Assembly (NCBI GenBank): GCA_964639765.1
Contig: CAZXEN010000001.1
Span: 1 to 64,000, forward strand
DNA from: Scybalousia_A sp964639765
Lineage (GTDB): Bacteria; Bacteroidota; Bacteroidia; Bacteroidales; P3
Direction of reading: 5' to 3'
Length of the DNA: 64,000 nucleotides
Shown here: in pieces, positions 7,333 through 16,682 of the stretch
Position numbering within the stretch: the first letter of the stretch is position 1
How the letters are laid out: the number at the start of each line of letters is the position of its first letter
Notes under the pieces: model-generated
Databases searched by the model: none
What the model was told of the DNA's origin: nothing
The model's input: the letters and a program-made list of their open reading frames with translations, nothing else
Program-made: the position numbers and the translations under genes

Positions 7333-9732
7333 TTATTCTCTATAATATAATCTTTTTATTCTTTGTGATATGGAAGTGAAGACTTCGTATGATATTGTCT
7401 GCAAAGTGCCTGCAATATCTTGGACAGGGTTGTTGTTTCCAAAGATTTCCACCCTGTCCCCTACTCTTGCGTCTGCATTGGACACATCTATCATGCACAT
7501 GTCCATACAAATATTTCCTATTATCCTGCAATGTCTGCCATTAACATAGACACTGAAACGTTCATTGCCAAGATGCCTGTTCAAACCGTCTGCATAACCG
7601 ATAGGAATAACAGCAATACGCATCGGTTCCTTACTTACAAATCTATGGGAATAAGAAACATTTTCTCCTTGTGTTATTTTGCGTATCTGTGTTATTGTGG
7701 AATAAAGATGAAAAACAGGTCTCAGATGTTTTTGTACTGTATCGTTGCAGCCTATTCCATACATTCCTATACCCAGCCTGACCATATCAAAATGTATTTC
7801 TGGAAAACGGGTAATGGCTGCTGAATTGCAAAGATGACGAAGTATTCTGTAATCAAAAGATTCAACAATCTGTCCTGAAATTCTTTCAAACAAACCTTTC
7901 TGAAGAGAAGTCTCTTTGTCCAGCCTTTCATCATCTGCCCCGTAAAGGTGGGAAAAGACACTTTTTACTTTTATTTCAGGATGTTCTTTCAAGATCTTTA
8001 TGAGCAGGGCTATGTCTTTTTCCTCAAAGCCCAGACGATGCATTCCTGTATCCAGCTTTATGTGGATATTTGTCTGGGTATTGTAGAAGCGTTCCAGAAC
8101 TTCAAAAGAGTGAATGACTGGTTCAAGGTTGTATTCTATTATTTTTTCTCTTGCATATTCTTCCGGCGTCATAACCATTATAGGCAGGCTTACACCATAT
8201 TGACGCAGTTCCACGCCCTCGTCAGCAAAAGCCACGGCAAGATAATTAACCAAGTTGTTATTCTCCAAAAACATTGCCACTTCTTTTGCTCCTGCACCAT
8301 AGGCATTAGCCTTTACCATTGCACACATCAGGCTTTTGTCTGCAAAAGAACGGAAATAGTTTATATTGTCTTCTACCGCACTGAGATTTATTTCCATTAC
8401 AGTCTGGTGACCCAGCAAAGACAAATGCTTTACTATCTGTTCAAAGTGGAAACTTGAAGCTCCCTTTATCAGTATCGTCTTGTTTGAATAGTCTTTTCTT
8501 TGTGAATGGAGAAGAAATTCTTCTGTAGTGCGGTAGTACTGCGTATTTTCTACATCCATCAGGTCTTTGTATTGCCAAAAGTCTTTACCTATAGCTATGA
8601 GACTGGTTATTTTCTTGTTTTTAAGCAAAGAATTGATGCTGGAATAAAGAGTCTGCTTGTCGGAAGAAGTCTGTTGCATGTCAGAAAGTATCAAAAGCTT
8701 GTCTTTTTTGTTGAGTGTGTTAAGAAAATCCAATGCTATCTCCAAAGAAGCATAATCATTTGAATAGGCATCATTAAGCAATAGGGAATTATTTACTCCT
8801 TGCAGAATTTCCATTCTGCTGTTTATTGAATGAAGAGTCTGTATTCTTTGTTTTAGTTTTGTTTTATCTATGCCTAATGTAAGACAGAATACATATGCAT
8901 TGAGAATATTCTCCAGACTTGCCCTATCTTTTTGTTGAGGAGCAATTTCCTTTAGTATGTCAGCAGTATTGTATGTATCGTCCTTTGCATCTCCCCATGA
9001 AACAAGTTGTATATTGTTTTCTTTGGCAAAGAGTTTTATCTTCTGAGTAAGTAAAGGATTGGAATTATGAAAGATTAGCTGTCTGCAATGCTGGAAAAGA
9101 AGAAGTTTTTCTTCTATTTTCTCCTCCAAAGAAGAAAAATTTATCTGGTGAGCATCACCTATATTGGTAAACAATCCTATTGTTGGTTGAATAATTCTTG
9201 CCAAGGCGGACATTTCTCCTGGTTTTGAAATACCTGCCTCAAAGATTCCAAGCTCATTTTCTTTGTTTATTGAGCATACCGAGTAGGGAACTCCAAGCTG
9301 GGAATTATAACTTTTTGCATTGGCACAGACATTTTTGTCTCCGGCTATAAGAGAAAGTATCCAGTCTTTTGTTATTGTCTTGCCATTTGAACCTGTTATA
9401 GCAAGAATAGGAAAGTTGTATTTCTCCCTGTTCAGGATTGCCAAGGCCTGTAATGCGGAAATCACATCCTCACAAACAAGAAAACAGGCTTCGTTGTTCT
9501 TGATTGTATATTCTTTATCCACAACAAACATACGGATACCTTTGTTATAGAGTTCATCTATATACTTTGCACCGTTGTTTTTTTGAGTTTTGATTGCAAA
9601 AAAGACAGTGCCTTTGATAGAATTCAACTTCCTCGAATCAAAAAGCACATTTATTATTTCAGTATCCGCAAAAGGGCTTTCAGATACTTCTCCTTTCAGC
9701 TTCAAAGCAAGTTGTCTTAATGTGATTTCCAT
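7333..9732 (-). CDS. Bifunctional MurF / alanine racemase fusion
   Basis: The 799-aa protein joins UDP-MurNAc-tripeptide:D-Ala-D-Ala ligase (residues 1-445) and PLP-dependent alanine racemase (446-799). MurF shows the ATP loop TGSNGKT (~114-120) and the Mur ligase central-domain motif FEAGISKPGEM. Alr begins at an internal MEINLSAVEDN, has the PLP lysine in MVKANAYGAG (~470), the catalytic Tyr in VSYSHRF and the PIGYADG and CMDMCMIDV motifs. This fusion is typical of Bacteroidetes and couples D-Ala supply to its use in peptidoglycan precursor synthesis. It is cytoplasmic. Both active sites look intact. Confidence 0.96.
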   Translation of the reverse strand: MEITLRQLALKLKGEVSESPFADTEIINVLFDSRKLNSIKGTVFFAIKTQKNNGAKYIDELYNKGIRMFVVDKEYTIKNNEACFLVCEDVISALQALAILNREKYNFPILAITGSNGKTITKDWILSLIAGDKNVCANAKSYNSQLGVPYSVCSINKENELGIFEAGISKPGEMSALARIIQPTIGLFTNIGDAHQINFSSLEEKIEEKLLLFQHCRQLIFHNSNPLLTQKIKLFAKENNIQLVSWGDAKDDTYNTADILKEIAPQQKDRASLENILNAYVFCLTLGIDKTKLKQRIQTLHSINSRMEILQGVNNSLLLNDAYSNDYASLEIALDFLNTLNKKDKLLILSDMQQTSSDKQTLYSSINSLLKNKKITSLIAIGKDFWQYKDLMDVENTQYYRTTEEFLLHSQRKDYSNKTILIKGASSFHFEQIVKHLSLLGHQTVMEINLSAVEDNINYFRSFADKSLMCAMVKANAYGAGAKEVAMFLENNNLVNYLAVAFADEGVELRQYGVSLPIMVMTPEEYAREKIIEYNLEPVIHSFEVLERFYNTQTNIHIKLDTGMHRLGFEEKDIALLIKILKEHPEIKVKSVFSHLYGADDERLDKETSLQKGLFERISGQIVESFDYRILRHLCNSAAITRFPEIHFDMVRLGIGMYGIGCNDTVQKHLRPVFHLYSTITQIRKITQGENVSYSHRFVSKEPMRIAVIPIGYADGLNRHLGNERFSVYVNGRHCRIIGNICMDMCMIDVSNADARVGDRVEIFGNNNPVQDIAGTLQTISYEVFTSISQRIKRLYYRE

Positions 9733-9786
9733 AACAAAACAAATTTTGTGCGAAATTAATAAAAATATATCAAACTCTGCGCATGA

Positions 9787-11439
9787 TTATTTTTTATATA
9801 CATTTTTAAGGATAAGAAGATTCATCGCATTTGCCGAAAGTCCGTGGATATTCTTCTGTGTAAATCTCAGGACTTCGTCGTAAAGCAAAACAACCACTGG
9901 AGCTTCTTCCATTATAATTTCGTTCATCTTAAGATATAGCTGCTTGCGTTTCTGAATATCGTTTTCCTTGCTTGCAAGAAGATAGAGTCTGTCGTATTCT
10001 TTGTTGGAAAAATGAGTGTAATTCGGTCCATTTGGAGTAAAATTCTTGGAGTAGAACAGAGAAAGATAGTTTTCTGCATCCGGATAATCAGCAATCCAGC
10101 TTCCTCTGAACCACATTGTGTTTCCTTGTGCCATCATTTCCCTTAATTCTGCAGGAGGATAGACATCAATCTTTATATTCATATCCAACAGTCCCAACTG
10201 CTGTTGAATAAATTTACATATATCCAGATAAGCAGATGTTGTGGAAAGACGTATTACAGGTTTGTTTTTATAATAACCCGACTGTTTTAGAAGCTGTCTT
10301 GCTTTTTGAGGATTGTAAGTATAATGTACATTATTATTTTCATCAGAAAGAAGAGAATAAGGAACCATTCCTCCTTCTCCTGCTGTTCCTATGTTATTAC
10401 GAAGATATCTTATCATCGCTTTTCGGTCAAATCCGTAATTGATAGCCTGACGAATTTGTTTGTCATTAAGAGGATTGTCATTTGTTTTTTCCATATAGAA
10501 ACCAAGATATTCGGTATTCAGGTAAGGAAGTTTCTGTAAATTGACTCTATTCCTGTATTTTGGCTGCAGTTCTCCTTTATGTGTAAGTATTTCATCTTTG
10601 TAATTAGGGTCTATTCCTGAGAGAAAATCTATATTTCCCTTGATAAACTCCAAAAATACACTCTGTTTATCAACAATAAAGCTGACATTTACAGCATCCA
10701 GATAAGGAAGTCTTCTCCCTGATGAATCTTTTTCAAAATAGTTTTCATTCTTTAGCAGGACAAGTTTTACTCCCTCTTTCCAATATTTGAATTTGAATGC
10801 TCCAGTTCCTACAGGATGTTTTCTGAAATTTTCTCCATAGTATTCAACCGCTTCTTTTGGGACGACGAAACTATATGGCATTGTCAAAAGTCCAAGGAAA
10901 GGAGGAAAAGCATTTTTCAACTCTATCCCGAAAGTTGTATCATCTATGGCGAAAAAAGAATAACCGTCCTCTGTTTTCTTCACATTTTCAAAAATCCACA
11001 AACCCGGAGATGCAACTTTTTCATCTGTTATCCTATTAAAGGAATAAACAAAATCCTGAGCCACGACCTTTCTTGTACTTGCGCCGTTTCCAAAACATTT
11101 GTCCTTATGAAAATAAACATCATTGCGGAGATAAAAAGTATATACCAGACCATCTTCAGAAACTTCATAGCGTTTAGCAATACAAGGCAAGACATTAAGA
11201 GAAGAATCCAACTGAAACAGTCCGTTGTACAACTGATTATCTACCCAAATCATTGCTTGGTCCTTTGCAAATGCAGGATCAAGGGAAGAAACGTTGCTCA
11301 CCTCGTTATAACGAAAAATTTGCTTGCTTTGGTTCTCTGTTTTTTTTGAACAGGAAACCAAAAACACAACAACAAACAACGACAATAAAATCTTAAAAAA
11401 ACGGACGGAAATAAAACCATCCTTAAAAAAAAACTTCAC
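9787..11439 (-). CDS. Oligopeptide-type (family 5) solute-binding lipoprotein
   Basis: The 550-aa protein has a hydrophobic N-terminus ending in the lipobox LVSC (Cys30), then a classic SBP family 5 body: SSLDPAFAKDQ, YNGLFQLDSSLNVLPCIAKRYEVSEDGLVYTF, HPVGTGAFKFKYW, INYGFDRKAMI and a C-terminal WIADYPDAENYLSLFYS. Such proteins bind di- or oligopeptides for Opp/Dpp ABC importers. No permease or ATPase gene is nearby, a common situation in Bacteroidetes, so its transporter must be elsewhere. Its start codon region overlaps the yitT-like stop by 1 bp. Ligand unknown. Confidence 0.88.
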   Translation of the reverse strand: MKFFFKDGFISVRFFKILLSLFVVVFLVSCSKKTENQSKQIFRYNEVSNVSSLDPAFAKDQAMIWVDNQLYNGLFQLDSSLNVLPCIAKRYEVSEDGLVYTFYLRNDVYFHKDKCFGNGASTRKVVAQDFVYSFNRITDEKVASPGLWIFENVKKTEDGYSFFAIDDTTFGIELKNAFPPFLGLLTMPYSFVVPKEAVEYYGENFRKHPVGTGAFKFKYWKEGVKLVLLKNENYFEKDSSGRRLPYLDAVNVSFIVDKQSVFLEFIKGNIDFLSGIDPNYKDEILTHKGELQPKYRNRVNLQKLPYLNTEYLGFYMEKTNDNPLNDKQIRQAINYGFDRKAMIRYLRNNIGTAGEGGMVPYSLLSDENNNVHYTYNPQKARQLLKQSGYYKNKPVIRLSTTSAYLDICKFIQQQLGLLDMNIKIDVYPPAELREMMAQGNTMWFRGSWIADYPDAENYLSLFYSKNFTPNGPNYTHFSNKEYDRLYLLASKENDIQKRKQLYLKMNEIIMEEAPVVVLLYDEVLRFTQKNIHGLSANAMNLLILKNVYKK

Positions 11440-12338
11440 TACTTCTTAAGTGTTTCAAAATTCTTACCAAATACTCCTAAAGTCTTTTCTACCGTGATAA
11501 AACATTCAGGGTCCAACTGTTTAATCTGCTGCATTATTTTTGCTCTTTCATTTCTATGGACAACAACCATTAATACTTTTGTATCTTGTTTTGTATACCA
11601 GCCTGTTGCATTAAGAAATGTAACACCACGTTTTATTTTGTTTCCTATGACATCTGCTATCTCGTCGTGTTTTTTTGAGAAAACAAGAATCTTATATGTC
11701 TGTTTTCTGCCATCGATTATGTAATCTATGGTAAATGTATAGGAGATAAGGACTATAACGCCATAAACTATCTGCTGAACACCGTTTCCTGGAATAAGAA
11801 TGGAAGACATGATAACTACAGCATCGCAAACCATTATCACATTACCAAGAGAAACATTGTAGAACTTATTGAATATAAGTGCTATCACATCACTTCCGCC
11901 ACTGTTTCCTCCCATTGAAAGCAAAATACCAATTCCTATGCCTGAGAAAACTCCTCCTATAACAGCACAGACAAAAGGTTCCATCCTGCCTAATTCAATT
12001 ATTGCCGGCACATCTTGGATTCTCAATATTTCCTGGAAGAAAATAAACCAGGCAGACGTGACTATTATGCCGAATATATTGCTTATCGCAAATTGTTTTC
12101 CAAGAAAATAAAATCCGAAACAAAACAGTACCGCATTGATAAGAAACGTAGAGATACCAGTAGGAAAACCTGTAATAATATAGATAACAGATGCCAGACC
12201 GACAACTCCTCCTCCAACAATATGATTTGGAATAAGGAATATAGTCCAGGCGATTACGTACATAGAAATGCCGAGTGCAAAGATAATATACTTTCTAAGC
12301 AGCTGCCAAACAGAAGGTTTAATTAATGTTGTCGTCAT
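11439..12338 (-). CDS. YitT-family membrane protein (DUF161 + DUF2179)
   Basis: The 299-aa protein has five or six membrane helices with the family motif FLIPNHIVGGGVVGLASV (~residues 34-51) and GGNSGGSDVIA (~143-153), followed by a soluble C-terminal domain (TYKILVFSKKHDEIADVI ... MVVVHRNE, DUF2179). Members are widespread, and no biochemical role is established that I know of. It is the first gene of the probable operon reaching to the radical SAM gene. Confidence 0.88.
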   Translation of the reverse strand: MTTTLIKPSVWQLLRKYIIFALGISMYVIAWTIFLIPNHIVGGGVVGLASVIYIITGFPTGISTFLINAVLFCFGFYFLGKQFAISNIFGIIVTSAWFIFFQEILRIQDVPAIIELGRMEPFVCAVIGGVFSGIGIGILLSMGGNSGGSDVIALIFNKFYNVSLGNVIMVCDAVVIMSSILIPGNGVQQIVYGVIVLISYTFTIDYIIDGRKQTYKILVFSKKHDEIADVIGNKIKRGVTFLNATGWYTKQDTKVLMVVVHRNERAKIMQQIKQLDPECFITVEKTLGVFGKNFETLKK

Positions 12339-12405
12339 ATTTTTTCAATTTGTTAATGTTTTTATAACTCAATGTCTTTAACGATTTTTCCTTGATTTTA
12401 TTATA

Positions 12406-13311
12406 TCAAGCAGGATTTTCTTTTTTCCTGAAAACGCCTTGGGATATTACCACACCCAAGACAACTATAAATATTCCCAATACCTTTTTCAATGTAAAAA
12501 CTTCCATTCTCATAAAAACAGCAGCAACCATGGTTATGATAGGAGCAACATTATTGAATACACTTACTTTTTCCACGCCGAGTTTCTTTGCTCCGAAAGA
12601 ATAAAAACCATAAGATCCTGCCGAACAAAGCACACCCAGACACAACAAATCCAAGAACATCTGTCCGCTCCATTTGACTTCCCCGATTACAGAGTAATCA
12701 AAGATGAAAAATAGCGGTATATACACAATTGCACCTATCAAATTCATATACGCAGTCACAGAAAACGCCCCATAAACCCTAAGCAAACGTTGAAGGAAAA
12801 CGTTATACCAGATAGCAGCAAGCAAAGCCAGCAACAAAAACAGCAAGCCCCTGATGTCAAAAGCAAAACCGTCTTTGTTAAAACTCATAATCACTATACC
12901 CACAAGCGAAATACCCGCTCCAAATACCAAAGATTTCTTTATCTTACCTTTAAAAACCAGAGGAATGGCAAAAGCAACCAGGACCGGAATCATGGCAATT
13001 ATGACAGAAGCAAAGGAAGCATCAACGTATTTCATTCCAAAATCCTCCCCGATAAAGTATATTACCGGCTCACCCATGGCAAGACAGATAAAGTAAAACA
13101 AGTCCTTGCGTTGAATTTTTTCCAGTTTGCCTGACAATTTCAAGACTGACAACAAAAAAGCAGCACCTATGACAAGCCTAATCAAGACCAATGTAAAGAC
13201 AGGCAAGCCTGCAACAAGCAGTCTCTTTGTCCATGCAAAACTTATTCCCGACAGGCAAGCATACAGGCAAATAGCCATGTAACCTATCAATATGTCCTTG
13301 TTCCCTTTCAT
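12406..13311 (-). CDS. EamA/DMT-family transporter
   Basis: The 301-aa protein has ten predicted membrane helices in two EamA repeats (residues ~7-140 and ~150-292). The first repeat ends with a motif like ASFASVIIAMIPVLVAFAI and the second with VSVFNNVAPIITMVAAVFM. DMT exporters move amino acids, purines or other metabolites across the inner membrane. The substrate cannot be inferred. It is divergent from the amidohydrolase gene, with repeat array B in the shared upstream region. Confidence 0.88.
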   Translation of the reverse strand: MKGNKDILIGYMAICLYACLSGISFAWTKRLLVAGLPVFTLVLIRLVIGAAFLLSVLKLSGKLEKIQRKDLFYFICLAMGEPVIYFIGEDFGMKYVDASFASVIIAMIPVLVAFAIPLVFKGKIKKSLVFGAGISLVGIVIMSFNKDGFAFDIRGLLFLLLALLAAIWYNVFLQRLLRVYGAFSVTAYMNLIGAIVYIPLFFIFDYSVIGEVKWSGQMFLDLLCLGVLCSAGSYGFYSFGAKKLGVEKVSVFNNVAPIITMVAAVFMRMEVFTLKKVLGIFIVVLGVVISQGVFRKKENPA

Positions 13312-13433
13312 TGTCCAGTTTAAAATCGGGCTGCAAAATTACATAAAAATATTACTATTGTAAGCGAAAAAAACAGAAACTTTTACTGCCAAATGCGAGA
13401 GTTTGGCAAATTATTCAAGTCTTGGCTGAAAAA

Positions 13434-13526
13434 GAGTTGATTTTCGCAAAAAAAGTCTTGATCTTTTGTATAAAAAGTCTTCGTTTTTGTGAAAAAAGTC
13501 TTGATCTTTTTTAATAAAATCATGAT
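13434..13526. repeat. Phased 21/22-bp repeat array B (5 units, mostly direct)
   Basis: Cores GAGTTGAT (13434), GTCTTGAT (13455), GTCTTCGT (13477), GTCTTGAT (13498) and ATCATGAT (13519) start 21, 22, 21 and 21 bp apart. The first four are in the same orientation, each preceded by 5-7 A and followed by 3-6 T, so they cannot form hairpins with each other. The array ends just upstream of the promoter at 13533-13562. Confidence 0.65.
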
Positions 13527-13532
13527 TTATTT

Positions 13533-13562
13533 TTTGAAATCCGCTTTATTGTATTATCTTTG
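13533..13562 (+). promoter_or_regulatory. Promoter of the amidohydrolase operon
   Basis: TTTG (13533-13536), an 18-bp spacer and TATCTTTG (13555-13562) match the Bacteroidetes consensus with a slightly short spacer. The promoter lies inside the longest open frame, so the in-frame ATG at 13489 cannot be the start; the ATG at 13579 is. Confidence 0.6.
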
Positions 13563-13578
13563 CAAAAAAAATAAACCT

Positions 13579-14868
13579 ATGGATTCCACTATTCTGATAA
13601 AAAATGTCTGGCTTGACGGCGAAGAGAAGTGTGTCATTGTAAGGAACAACCACATCTTCAAGATTGTTGCTTCACAGGATGTCAGCGATATAAAAGACAA
13701 TACAATATATATCAACAAAGGTCAGGAAAATTACAAGGCCGATACCGTCATAAACGGGAAAAACAAAGCCATACTTCCTGGTTTCTATAATCTGCACTGC
13801 CATGCCGGAATGAATATTCTAAGAGGTTATTCTGAAGACCTGCCTTTGTTTGACTGGCTACAAAAGATTTGGAAGAGGGAATCGGAACTTTCGGCAGAAG
13901 ATATCTACAACGGCACCCGTCTTGCAATACTTGAGATGATAAAAAGCGGAACCGTGTTTTTTTCAGATATGTATTGGCATCACAAGACTGTAATTCGTGC
14001 CGTGGAAGAAATGGGAATAAGATGCGATGTCGGCGTTTGTTTCATGGACAGGTTAAGTAGGAAAGAAACAGAGGAGAATTTTGACTTCATAAAGGAGTTC
14101 AGTAAAGAAAAAAAATCAAGAATAAGTGTCTCTCCTGCTCCTCATGCAATCTATACTTGCTCAAAAGAACTGTACAGACAATGTTTTGAACTTGCAAAAG
14201 CAACAGATACCTATCTGCAGACTCATCTTGCGGAAACAATACAAGAAGTTGAAGACTGCAAAAAGGCAAACAATGGACTTACTCCTGTGGAATATCTCGA
14301 CAAAACAGGAGTCCTGTACGAAAGGACAATTGCTGCCCACTGTGTTCATCTTAATGAGAAAGACGCAACAATATTTGCTGAAAGGAAATCAGTGGCTGTC
14401 CATAATCCTTGCAGCAACATGAAACTTTCTTCAGGTGTTTTTCCTATGCTGTTGATGAAATCAAAGAACTGCAACATAGCTCTGGGAACAGACGGCTGCT
14501 CTTCCAACAACAATCTCTCAATGATTGAGGAGATGAAGTTTGCCTGCCTGTTGGCAAAAGTTGCATTCAAGAGAGCCGATGTCCTTTCTGCGAAAGAAAT
14601 ATACAAAATGGCTACAATAAATGGGGCAAAAGCATATAACATAAACGCAGGTGAAATAGAAGAAGGCAAGCTTGCAGACTTCATTCTCGTTGATTTGGAC
14701 AACGAAAGGCTGCAACCTCTGCACAATATTATATATAATATGGTATATTCTGCAGACTCCTCCTGTGTGGATACCGTTGTCTGCGATGGAAAAATACTTA
14801 TGCAGGACCATAAAGTGGAAAACGAAGAAGAAATAATTGAAAAAGCAAGACGATATGCAAAAGCTTAA
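13579..14868 (+). CDS. MtaD-like amidohydrolase (MTA/SAH or related deaminase)
   Basis: The 429-aa protein belongs to the metal-dependent amidohydrolases of the ATZ/TRZ type. The metal ligands are H73 and H75 in LHCHAGMNILRGYSEDLPL, the His of THLAET (~218) and the His/Asp of AHCVHL and GTDGCSSNNNLSM. The MNxLRG and DWL signatures resemble 5'-methylthioadenosine/S-adenosylhomocysteine deaminase, which would give methylthioinosine or S-inosylhomocysteine plus ammonia. Guanine deaminase or another aminohydrolase is possible. A longer frame begins at 13489, but the promoter at 13533-13562 rules that start out. The next gene starts inside its last codons. Confidence 0.82.
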   Translation: MDSTILIKNVWLDGEEKCVIVRNNHIFKIVASQDVSDIKDNTIYINKGQENYKADTVINGKNKAILPGFYNLHCHAGMNILRGYSEDLPLFDWLQKIWKRESELSAEDIYNGTRLAILEMIKSGTVFFSDMYWHHKTVIRAVEEMGIRCDVGVCFMDRLSRKETEENFDFIKEFSKEKKSRISVSPAPHAIYTCSKELYRQCFELAKATDTYLQTHLAETIQEVEDCKKANNGLTPVEYLDKTGVLYERTIAAHCVHLNEKDATIFAERKSVAVHNPCSNMKLSSGVFPMLLMKSKNCNIALGTDGCSSNNNLSMIEEMKFACLLAKVAFKRADVLSAKEIYKMATINGAKAYNINAGEIEEGKLADFILVDLDNERLQPLHNIIYNMVYSADSSCVDTVVCDGKILMQDHKVENEEEIIEKARRYAKA

Positions 14869-15616
14869 GTGTATATCCTTGTGTCTTATGCTCATATGCA
14901 ACCTCGCATTCAGTCAAGAATTTGTAAGAGTGGAAGGAGGTTATTTCTATATGGGCTGTGATGAAGATTCTGCTGATTGCTATCCCGACGAAAAACCCAT
15001 ACACCAAGTTTATATTTCCACATTTGAAATTGGCAAATACGAAGTTACCGTAAAAGAATACAAGGATTTTTGTTCCGCCAAAAACAAGCCTATGCCTTCT
15101 GAGCCTTCTTATGGTTGGGAAGACGATATGCCTATTGTTAATGTTTCATGGCAAGATGCCAACGATTTTGCACAATGGAAAGGATGCAGATTACCAACAG
15201 AAGCTGAATGGGAATACGCTGCCAAGGGCGGAAATCTTTCAAAAGGATACAAATACTCTGGAAGTAATGACTATGATGAGGTCGGTTGGTGCTTTGAAAA
15301 TGCCGAAAAACGGGTACACAAAGTAGGACAAAAGAAACCGAATGAAATAGGTATCTATGATATGAGTGGAAATGCATGGGAATGGTGCAGCGATAATTAT
15401 GAAATATTCTACTATGAAAATTCACCGACGAAGAATCCTAAGGGCCCACAGAAAGGTTTAGGCAAAGTAAACAGAGGCGGCTGCTTTGCATTTGACTATG
15501 GATTGATGAATGTTCATCACAGACGTTGTTCAGATCCTGCTTCCATCGGTTCAGGAACTGGTTTCCGATTGGCAAGAGATATAAAGAATAGCAACAATGC
15601 TGGAAAACGAAAATAA
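14855..15616 (+). CDS. Secreted SUMF1/FGE-fold protein lacking the catalytic Cys pair
   Basis: The 253-aa product has a signal peptide (CISLCLMLICNLAFSQ) and the formylglycine-generating-enzyme fold: FVRVEGGYFYMGCDED, FEIGKYEVTVKEY, PIVNVSWQDANDFAQW, CRLPTEAEWEYAAKGG, DMSGNAWEWCSD and a C-terminal RGGCFAFDY...GTGFRLARD. In true FGE two copper-binding Cys follow RGGS; here those positions look like Phe and Met, so sulfatase activation is unlikely. Many Bacteroidetes paralogues of this kind have unknown, often binding or gliding-related, roles. The chosen ATG overlaps the amidohydrolase stop by 14 bp. Confidence 0.8.
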   Translation: MQKLKCISLCLMLICNLAFSQEFVRVEGGYFYMGCDEDSADCYPDEKPIHQVYISTFEIGKYEVTVKEYKDFCSAKNKPMPSEPSYGWEDDMPIVNVSWQDANDFAQWKGCRLPTEAEWEYAAKGGNLSKGYKYSGSNDYDEVGWCFENAEKRVHKVGQKKPNEIGIYDMSGNAWEWCSDNYEIFYYENSPTKNPKGPQKGLGKVNRGGCFAFDYGLMNVHHRRCSDPASIGSGTGFRLARDIKNSNNAGKRK

Positions 15617-15687
15617 ATAAAAAATATAAAAACTTACTATATAAAAAAGATTTTTAGTACTTTTGCAGAAAGAAATATATATTGAAA

Positions 15688-16572
15688 ATGAAGATAAAAA
15701 ATACAATTATCCTATTGGCGGTAACTTTAATGTCCAGCATTTTTGCCTTTGCCGGCAAGGGTGATACTGAAGTTACTTTATACAATGTAAGCATAAAAAT
15801 CAACGAAGGATGGACTTCCCAAAAGCAAGTTCTGAACAATGGGGATTTTATTCTTACCCTGACAAAAGACAATTCAATATCTTTTGTTGAAATAACTTGT
15901 AAGAAAAGAGTTATAGATGCTGTTGTAAGAGCAAATGACATAGCTTCTGAACGTTCTATGCAAAAACATTTTGAATATATGCAGATAGACGAAATCCAGA
16001 ATGCAAGATTGAAAAGACAAAACGCAAAACTGCTTACATATACCAACACATATCTCAACGATGTAAGCAAAGGCGGAATATATTCTTTTGCTTCCGAAGG
16101 ATATACCTACACTTTGGAATACTTTGGAGAGGATAATCCGAAATCAAGAAAAGAATTGAGGAACATTGTAAACTCTTTTTCGGTTTCTTCTCCTGATAAG
16201 ACAAAAAACATCGTTGAGTTGGCAGAAGAATATCAGGACAAGGAATGGAAAAACTATGATGACACTACAAGTTTGGAAACAAAAGTAGAAGAATACGGCG
16301 AAGATTTGCTTGTTATCAATACTGCCAAGAACCATAAGGAAGTAAGTACCTACACAGATAAAGAAAAACAACTTGCAGACAAGATAGAGAATTTACAGCA
16401 AGAAGAGGACTTGCTTAACGAGAAATTGGAAAAAGCAACGGAGGAAGACAATAAGAAAGAAATAAAAAATATAAACAAGAAATTAAAAGAAGTTGTCAAG
16501 GCAAAAGAAAAACTTGAGAAAGAATATAAGGAAAACTACAAAAATAACTTGAAAGTAAAACTAAAAGAATAA
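15688..16572 (+). CDS. Secreted protein with C-terminal coiled coil, unknown function
   Basis: The 294-aa product starts with a signal peptide (IILLAVTLMSSIFAFA). Residues ~25-175 form a globular part (VTLYNVSIKINEGW, FILTLTKDNS, YTLEYFGEDNPKSRKELRNIVNSF) resembling the small periplasmic domains that follow stress-type surface proteins. The last ~80 residues are a Lys/Glu-rich coiled coil (KEKQLADKIENLQQEEDLLNEKLEKA). I do not recognise the family. A TTG two codons upstream is less likely than the ATG at 15688. Immediately downstream lies tRNA-Pro. Confidence 0.65.
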   Translation: MKIKNTIILLAVTLMSSIFAFAGKGDTEVTLYNVSIKINEGWTSQKQVLNNGDFILTLTKDNSISFVEITCKKRVIDAVVRANDIASERSMQKHFEYMQIDEIQNARLKRQNAKLLTYTNTYLNDVSKGGIYSFASEGYTYTLEYFGEDNPKSRKELRNIVNSFSVSSPDKTKNIVELAEEYQDKEWKNYDDTTSLETKVEEYGEDLLVINTAKNHKEVSTYTDKEKQLADKIENLQQEEDLLNEKLEKATEEDNKKEIKNINKKLKEVVKAKEKLEKEYKENYKNNLKVKLKE

Positions 16573-16578
16573 TTGATT

Positions 16579-16653
16579 CGGGGTGTGGCGCAGTCCGGTT
16601 AGCGCGCTTGCTTCGGGAGTAAGAGGTCGGGAGTTCGAATCTCCTCACCCCGA
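16579..16653 (+). tRNA. tRNA-Pro (anticodon CGG)
   Basis: Acceptor arms CGGGGTG and CACCCCG plus discriminator A, a D-arm with GCGCAGTCCGGTTAGCGC, an anticodon loop TTCGGGA (CGG) on stem CTTGC/GTAAG and a T-arm GGGAGTTCGAATCTCC. It begins 6 bp after the preceding stop, so it may be read through from that gene. Confidence 0.95.
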
Positions 16654-16682
16654 CTTGTAAAGATAAAACATATACTTGAACC

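Noticed and set aside
13489..13578. N-terminal extension of the amidohydrolase frame starting at 13489
   Set aside because: The stretch covers a repeat core, the -33/-7 promoter and A+T-rich DNA; the homologous protein begins at the ATG at 13579.
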